From contig JAZDKP010000076.1 of the NCBI GenBank assembly GCA_043802925.1, positions 1 to 6,446 of the forward strand: a DNA stretch of 6,446 nucleotides, in the 5' to 3' direction. The translations under genes and the position numbers were made by a program. Source of the DNA: JAZDKP01 sp043802925 (GTDB taxonomy: Bacteria; Fibrobacterota; OXYB2-FULL-49-7; JAEUSG01). The stretch's first letter is position 1. Every line of letters starts with the position of its first letter. Positions 1 through 3,840 of this stretch are shown piece after piece. A model generated the notes under the pieces. The model had not been told where the DNA came from. It made no database searches and saw only the letters and a program-made list of their open reading frames with translations.

Positions 1-3
1 GTT

Positions 4-13
4 TCACCTCCTT
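4..13 (-). promoter_or_regulatory. Strong Shine-Dalgarno of a gene beyond the left edge
   Basis: Read on the minus strand this is AAGGAGGTGA, a near-perfect match to the 16S rRNA anti-Shine-Dalgarno sequence. It begins directly after the TGA stop (14-16) of the small membrane-protein gene. A start codon would be expected a few bases outside the window, so a third gene of the lexA transcription unit very probably follows. The identity of that gene cannot be seen. The site also supports the reality of the preceding small gene, because the stop and the ribosome binding site abut as in a translationally packed operon. Confidence 0.75.
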
Positions 14-226
14 TCACTTTTTTCCCTGTTCTGTTGCGTTGGTGTTATCCGCAGCCTTTGACTCCGGCGCCCCCTGTGCCTCTAATTTGTTGAAATTATC
101 GAGGATGGTGTACAGACGGCTGATGCGGGAGTTTAGGGCATGCAGTTTACTGACAATCATGAGCATCAATAGTAAAAACAAGACGAAAGTGACAATAACA
201 GCGATGCAGGCAATCGTATAACCCAT
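14..226 (-). CDS. Small single-pass membrane protein with coiled coil, downstream of lexA
   Basis: This 70-residue protein is not assigned to a family. Residues 4-26 form one strongly hydrophobic transmembrane helix (IACIAVIVTFVLFLLLMLMI). Residues 28-48 have a heptad pattern (L28, L31, I35, L38, L42, F45) suggesting a short coiled coil. The tail, from about residue 50, is polar and rich in Ala, Asn, Glu and Lys and probably disordered. The reading frame stays open upstream into lexA (to 406), but ATG 226 is the only ATG, GTG or TTG start after the lexA stop and puts the start 34 bases downstream of it. A longer form would overlap lexA by about 146 bp and is unlikely. No clear Shine-Dalgarno precedes ATG 226, so translation may depend on coupling to lexA. 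Position in the operon suggests co-induction with lexA in DNA damage. A role as an SOS-linked membrane factor, such as a division inhibitor, is speculation: size and topology fit, but no sequence motif confirms it. Confidence 0.62.
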   Translation of the reverse strand: MGYTIACIAVIVTFVLFLLLMLMIVSKLHALNSRISRLYTILDNFNKLEAQGAPESKAADNTNATEQGKK

Positions 227-260
227 TGGAGCTAAAGATAATACTTTAATTTGACTGAAT

Positions 261-902
261 TCAATACTTTCGGAGAACTCCGATGACTTTGCCTGCAATA
301 CGGAAATCAGCGGATTGCTCGTCAACAATGATTGGACCGAAGGCCTCGTTTTCAGGCTCGAGCCGGATACGGTTGTGTTCCGGAAAATATCGTTTGACGG
401 TGGCATCGGAACCGATGACCGCTACAACAATGTCCCCTTTACTCACAGGTGCGTTTTGGCGGACAAAAACGAGGTCATTATGATGGATCCCTGCATTGAC
501 CATGCTGTCGCCCTGTACGCGGAGCGCGAAAACATCGCGGGAACGCTTGCAGAAGGAGGCGTCGACCACCACGGTCCCTTCGATGTTTTCCACAGCCAGG
601 ATAGGGCCGCCGGCAGCCACTCTGCCAAGAATAGGAATGGAAATTCCGATATCGCCGGGTTCGGAAGCCGGGGAATCGGTGGGAACGATAATTTGAATGC
701 CGCGTGAAACCCGTGGGGAAAGTGCCAGATACCCTTTTTTACGGAGCGCCACAAGGAGCGAACTTACACCATTGGTGGACTTGATTTTGAATTCCTCGCC
801 GATTTCACGCAATGTGGGCGGCTTGGCGTGCAGCTTGGAATAGTCGACGATAAAATTGAAGATTTGCTTTTGACGTGCGGTCAGGTCACGAACATGTTCC
901 AT
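261..902 (-). CDS. lexA: LexA repressor, SOS-response regulator (S24 autoprotease)
   Basis: LexA represses DNA-repair genes and cleaves itself when stimulated by RecA filaments on single-stranded DNA. Counting from the upstream ATG at 908 (215 residues), residues 8-70 form the winged-helix DNA-binding domain, with the typical 'LTARQKQIFNFI' opening and 'PPTLREIGEEF' recognition-helix region. The scissile Ala99-Gly100 lies in 'GRVAAGGPILA'. The catalytic Ser135 lies in 'VQGDSMVNAG' and Lys172 in 'ATVKRYF'; the 37-residue Ser-Lys spacing is that of E. coli LexA. Length is normal (E. coli LexA has 202 residues). Two in-frame ATGs exist, at 908 and 902. I chose 902 (213 residues, MEHVRDLTARQ) because the promoter -10 box ends at 909, which puts the transcription start at about 902; ATG 908 would then lie upstream of the transcript. 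Neither ATG has a Shine-Dalgarno. The gene is probably autoregulated through the palindrome at 916-929. A small membrane-protein gene follows after 34 bases. Confidence 0.96.
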   Translation of the reverse strand: MEHVRDLTARQKQIFNFIVDYSKLHAKPPTLREIGEEFKIKSTNGVSSLLVALRKKGYLALSPRVSRGIQIIVPTDSPASEPGDIGISIPILGRVAAGGPILAVENIEGTVVVDASFCKRSRDVFALRVQGDSMVNAGIHHNDLVFVRQNAPVSKGDIVVAVIGSDATVKRYFPEHNRIRLEPENEAFGPIIVDEQSADFRIAGKVIGVLRKY

Positions 903-908
903 GACCAT

Positions 909-937
909 AATATACTGAACACGTGTTCACGGGTCAA
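909..937 (-). promoter_or_regulatory. lexA promoter, sigma70-like, with AT-rich upstream element
   Basis: On the minus strand the -35 box TTGACC (937-932) and -10 box TATATT (914-909) are separated by exactly 17 bases. The next bases upstream of the -35 box are A-tract and AT-rich, including the palindrome TTTAAATTTAAA at 944-955, and resemble an UP element. The whole spacer is taken up by the LexA-box palindrome, so bound repressor would block RNA polymerase directly. Transcription is predicted to start about 7 bases after the -10 box, at about 902, giving a leaderless lexA transcript. The boxes are seen in the sequence; the start point is inferred. Confidence 0.8.
916..929. promoter_or_regulatory. 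LexA operator (SOS box), perfect 14-bp palindrome
   Basis: TGAACACGTGTTCA is a perfect inverted repeat of 14 bp. It contains GAAC-N4-GTTC, the consensus of the Gram-positive-type LexA (Cheo) box. It lies between the -35 and -10 boxes of lexA, the classic autorepression position. On the other side it lies about 100 bp upstream of the divergent regulator gene, upstream of that gene's possible promoter, so control of that gene by LexA is less likely. Confidence 0.85.
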
Positions 938-950
938 TGGTTTTTTAAAT

Positions 951-979
951 TTAAACTATTTCCATACGCATGTTATGTT
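951..979 (+). promoter_or_regulatory. Possible weak promoter of the membrane AraC-type regulator
   Basis: TTAAAC (951-956) and TATGTT (974-979) are spaced by 17 bases and would read toward the regulator gene, leaving a leader of about 45 bases. The matches to sigma70 consensus are only 3/6 and 4/6. The 931-1030 stretch is AT-rich, so chance matches are likely. No Shine-Dalgarno precedes the gene start at 1031. Confidence 0.25.
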
Positions 980-1030
980 ACGATTAAATGGGGTTTCCAT
1001 TGAACGAAAATATTACTTTAAAGCTGCCCC

Positions 1031-2497
1031 ATGGTCTGGAAAATCCTGCCAACTCTCGCCCTAGTCCTTTTCCTGCTGGGCCAGCCCTGCGTTGGCCGCT
1101 CCCTGTCCGAACCGAAGCCCTATTCCGTCTTTACCTCCAATGTCATCCGTCTGAAAACCGAGTTTGGCCCTGGTGAAAACATCAAGGAGGTCCGCTATTT
1201 CGCCTCATACTGGGAAGCAACCGGCTTCAAGGCCACCGAGTCCCGCCTGATCGGCCTTTCCAAAGAGCCCCCGTTTTCGTATTACTGGGACGTTTCCGGG
1301 TTGCCGGACCAGGACATGTGGCGCATGAGCCTTTACTGCGATATCGTCTTTTCCTCGGGCAAAATCGATTCCGGCGCAAAAGAACCCACCCGGTTCGTCG
1401 TGCTGGACAGGGACCGTGAACCCAGCCGTCCTTCCATGGACGCGGAATATGCCGCTTCCATGGACGCCTTTCTGGCCGGCCGCCTGGAATCCATCAGCCC
1501 GATAACGTGCGGCCGTTTCCTCTGCGGCGACAACCCCGTGCTCTTCAAGCTCTTTTGGTCTGCAAAGGGGCTGGGCCTCTATCTCAAGGTCAGGGACATC
1601 GACCCGGACACGACCTATCGCTATTCCTCCTGGCCTGCGAAAGGACTGATCGAAAAGGATTTCATTGCCCTTTACCTGGATATCCGGAACCGGCGCGGGT
1701 ATTTCCTGGACACCAACACCCGCGTCTTCCAGTTCGCGCCTTCAGGCAGGGCCCACATTATCGATCCAAAACTTGTGCGCGGCTTCCCGGATACCCTGGG
1801 CAGGCTCAAGGTCTTTTCCAGCCTGGGATTCAGGAAAAATGACGCGCCTCTTCCGCCGGCTTACGAACTCTTCGCCTTCTGTCCGGCTGAAGAACTGGGA
1901 TTCACACCGGCTGCCGGGGACACCGTGGGCTTCAATTTATTTTCCTTGGATTTCGAGGGGCAGGGCCCGGGCTTTGTGACTGGCACCTGGGCGGGTCTTC
2001 CCCAATGGAACGTGGCAAACCCGAGAAAGTGGGGAAACCTGATGTTCACGCCGCGTTCTTCCTCCTGGAAAAAAGCGGTGTTCGTCCTTATTCCCCTGCT
2101 TCTTTTGATCGCGTCTACCGCAACCCTTTTCCGGCGCCGGGCGCGGAAAGAGGCGCCTCCCGGGACCCAGGATCCGCTCATCCAGAAGGTGGTGGAACAT
2201 GTACAGAAGAATTTCAAGGAAAACGCGCTGACCCTGGAGGCCACGGCGTCCCATTTCAACATCAGCAAGAGCTACCTGGGAAAGCTTTTCACAAAATCCA
2301 TGGACATGACCTTTTCCGTGTACCTGAACAATATCCGTATCGCAGAGGCAAAGAAGCTGCTTAGGGAGACCAATGAAAACGTCACCCAGATCGGATACGC
2401 AGTGGGCTACGACAGCTTTGACACTTTTCTTTCCGCCTTTAAACGGATCGCAAGGACCACGCCTTCCCAGTTCAGGAAAGAGGAGATTAACGGATAA
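1031..2497 (+). CDS. Membrane-spanning one-component regulator: CBM9/DOMON-like sensor, transmembrane helix, AraC-type HTH
   Basis: This 488-residue protein appears to sense a ligand outside the inner membrane and bind DNA inside. Residues 1-22 are a signal peptide or signal anchor (KILPTLALVLFLLG). Residues 30-126 look like an Ig/Fn3-type domain, with 'PPFSYYWDVSGLPDQ' and ending 'RFVVLDRD'. Residues 136-341 resemble the CBM9/DOMON-like carbohydrate-binding fold: 'LFWSAKGLGLYLKVRDID', 'DFIALYLDI', 'VGFNLFSLDF' and 'PRKWGNLMF' follow the order seen in that family. Residues 348-367 form a transmembrane helix followed by RRRARK, which fits a cytoplasmic C-terminus. Residues 381-485 are two AraC helix-turn-helix units (LTLEATASHFNISKSYLGKLF and NVTQIGYAVGYDSFDTFLSAF). 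No kinase, receiver or HAMP segment is present. ATG 1031 is the first start after an in-frame TAA at 1019 and is followed directly by the signal peptide, but has no Shine-Dalgarno. The natural target is probably the convergent secreted-enzyme operon; this is inferred from position. The C-terminal 11 bp overlap the esterase gene on the other strand. Confidence 0.88.
   Translation: MVWKILPTLALVLFLLGQPCVGRSLSEPKPYSVFTSNVIRLKTEFGPGENIKEVRYFASYWEATGFKATESRLIGLSKEPPFSYYWDVSGLPDQDMWRMSLYCDIVFSSGKIDSGAKEPTRFVVLDRDREPSRPSMDAEYAASMDAFLAGRLESISPITCGRFLCGDNPVLFKLFWSAKGLGLYLKVRDIDPDTTYRYSSWPAKGLIEKDFIALYLDIRNRRGYFLDTNTRVFQFAPSGRAHIIDPKLVRGFPDTLGRLKVFSSLGFRKNDAPLPPAYELFAFCPAEELGFTPAAGDTVGFNLFSLDFEGQGPGFVTGTWAGLPQWNVANPRKWGNLMFTPRSSSWKKAVFVLIPLLLLIASTATLFRRRARKEAPPGTQDPLIQKVVEHVQKNFKENALTLEATASHFNISKSYLGKLFTKSMDMTFSVYLNNIRIAEAKKLLRETNENVTQIGYAVGYDSFDTFLSAFKRIARTTPSQFRKEEING
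1431..1467 (+). repeat. Short in-frame direct repeat inside the regulator gene
   Basis: CTTCCATGGACGC occurs at 1431-1443 and again at 1455-1467, exactly 24 bp apart. This duplicates the residues SMDA eight codons apart (SMDAEYAASMDAF), just before the CBM9/DOMON-like domain begins. It looks like a small tandem duplication that kept the frame, or a chance repeat in the linker. Confidence 0.5.
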
Positions 2498-3830
2498 GGG
2501 CGATCCGTTTGCTCCATGTCCGCGTCCCTGCTTTCACCCGCACAAGGTAAAAACCCGAAGGCGCCTTCTTTCCGTCCGCCAGGGTACCGTCCCAGCCCGT
2601 GACCGCCTTTCCGCTGTATACCAGGATGAGCGCGCCCTTTAAATCCAGGATTTCCACTGATATTGGCTTCAGGGACGCGGGGATCTCAATGGAGACAAAG
2701 GGGGCAAAGGGGTTTGGGAAAAGCCGGACAGGACTTCCCGCGGTCAAAAGTGACTTGCCCCCCGCAACCGGCGTGCCCGCGACGCCCGTTGCCCACTGGG
2801 CGGAAAGCGGGACATGGCGCAGGACAAACCAGCCCTCTTCAATGGAATAGTCGGTCCACGGGCGCCATTCGGAATCCCCGTCGGCCAGGCAGATTGGAAC
2901 ACTGTCCATGCTGGCCGGAATCAGTATCTTCGTAGAATCCATCGGAACATCATACAATCCTATCCAACGCGCGCCCGACCGCAGGGTGGACAGGCTGCAG
3001 CTTGCGAGTCCGCTGTCGCAGGCGCCGGAACAAATAATCCTGACGCTGGTCTCAATGAGTTCCGTTGTGTCCCCGTTCTGCTGCACCGGATAATACCTGT
3101 CATAGTCAATGGTGTCACGGACGCAATAGGGATACCAGGTCTTTGCCATGACATGATAACCGCTGTCGTTCGGGTGCACCCAATCGGACTGCAAAAGGCA
3201 GGTTCCACCGTTATCAAAGAACGGCTTGTTGTGGTTGACAAAATAGATGTTCCATCCGGCCTTCCGTTTCTGAACCGCCAATCGGCAAACCCGCCGGCTG
3301 TATTCTCGAATGAGCGTATTGGGCACAGGATAATTTGTTGGAAAACATTTTGTGTTCCATGGAATATGGCCGGCCAGCAAAATCTTGATACGTTGATTAT
3401 ACGAGTAGAGACGGCTGATTAAGGTATCGAGATCCTTGACAGTGGAATCCAGAGGCAGGTTTCTAACAAGATTATCGTAGTAAAAATCATTCGCCCCCGC
3501 GTGGACAAGCGCCAGGGTCGGACGGCAGCTGGGGAGGCAGAGGTAGGCCATGATGTCCCGGATCTTGTACCCGCCATAGCCGTTATGGCCGGAACCCGCG
3601 CCGCAAAGATTGGTGTTGCTGCAGCCCACAAAATTAAACGGGCGGCCCAATGAATCACGGAGCATGTTCCAAAGCCACACCCGGTAATTGTTGCAGGTAT
3701 ACCCCGCGGAACCAAGCGACCCCGCGGTAATGGAATTTCCAATGGGCATAATCCGAAGCGTATCGCCTTCCTGTGCGCCAATGCCCGCAATCAATCCCAG
3801 TAAAAACACCCAACGCAATAACCTTTTCAT
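2487..3830 (-). CDS. Secreted SGNH-family carbohydrate esterase (CE3-like) with C-terminal sorting domain
   Basis: This 447-residue protein probably removes acetyl or other acyl groups from a polysaccharide. Residues 1-19 are a signal peptide (MKRLLRWVFLLGLIAGIGA). Residues 25-240 are the SGNH hydrolase domain. Block I is 'IMPIGNSITAG' with catalytic Ser33 (GNSIT instead of the usual GDSIT, a variant also seen in CE3-like enzymes). Block II is 'NGYGGYKI', block III 'HAGANDFYYDN' with Asn114, and block V 'SDWVHP' with Asp216 and His219. All catalytic positions are intact. Residues 250-345 form an unassigned beta-rich region, and 369-447 are the sorting domain (FPNPFAP ... PSGFYLVRVKAG ... KRIALIR). 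The protein has 13 cysteines, many for an exported bacterial esterase. An upstream extension to 3950 is open but overlaps the glycosidase gene; ATG 3830 is preferred because it gives a signal peptide and follows AGAGAGG three bases upstream. It forms an operon with the glycosidase gene. Substrate is unknown; xylan acetyl esterase is one possibility. Confidence 0.88.
   Translation of the reverse strand: MKRLLRWVFLLGLIAGIGAQEGDTLRIMPIGNSITAGSLGSAGYTCNNYRVWLWNMLRDSLGRPFNFVGCSNTNLCGAGSGHNGYGGYKIRDIMAYLCLPSCRPTLALVHAGANDFYYDNLVRNLPLDSTVKDLDTLISRLYSYNQRIKILLAGHIPWNTKCFPTNYPVPNTLIREYSRRVCRLAVQKRKAGWNIYFVNHNKPFFDNGGTCLLQSDWVHPNDSGYHVMAKTWYPYCVRDTIDYDRYYPVQQNGDTTELIETSVRIICSGACDSGLASCSLSTLRSGARWIGLYDVPMDSTKILIPASMDSVPICLADGDSEWRPWTDYSIEEGWFVLRHVPLSAQWATGVAGTPVAGGKSLLTAGSPVRLFPNPFAPFVSIEIPASLKPISVEILDLKGALILVYSGKAVTGWDGTLADGKKAPSGFYLVRVKAGTRTWSKRIALIR
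2489..2509. other. Hairpin across the stop codons of two convergent genes
   Basis: AACGGAT (2489-2495) and ATCCGTT (2503-2509) can pair as a 7-bp stem with a 7-base loop. The stop codon of the regulator gene (2495-2497) and that of the esterase gene (2487-2489) fall at the edges of the structure. There is no T-run after the stem on either strand, so it is not a convincing intrinsic terminator. It may weakly separate the convergent transcripts, or be a chance result of coding sequence. Confidence 0.25.
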
Positions 3831-3832
3831 AT

Positions 3833-3840
3833 ACCTCTCT
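3833..3840 (-). promoter_or_regulatory. Ribosome binding site of the esterase gene, overlapping the upstream stop
   Basis: On the minus strand the junction reads TAGAGAGGTATATG: the stop codon TAG of the glycosidase gene (3841-3839) merges into the Shine-Dalgarno-like AGAGAGG, and ATG 3830 follows after three bases. The spacing is short. This arrangement favours translational coupling of the two enzymes and selects 3830 as the start over upstream in-frame codons. Confidence 0.65.

Noticed and set aside
227..406. Upstream extension of the small membrane protein to 130 residues
   Set aside because: It would overlap the end of lexA in another frame by about 146 bp, adds no recognisable domain, and ATG 226 gives a compact protein with the transmembrane helix near its N-terminus.
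315..707. Plus-strand open frame of 130 codons opposite lexA
   Set aside because: It is a shadow of the LexA protease domain coding sequence and has no features of its own.
1090..1095. Lipoprotein signal in the regulator (Cys20 after LLGQP)
   Set aside because: The residues before Cys20 (GQP) do not fit the lipobox [LVI][ASTVI][GAS]C, since Pro precedes the Cys; an ordinary signal peptide or uncleaved anchor is more likely.
2814..3422. Plus-strand open frame of 202 codons opposite the esterase gene
   Set aside because: It lies antisense to the SGNH catalytic domain, has no recognisable motif and no ribosome site.
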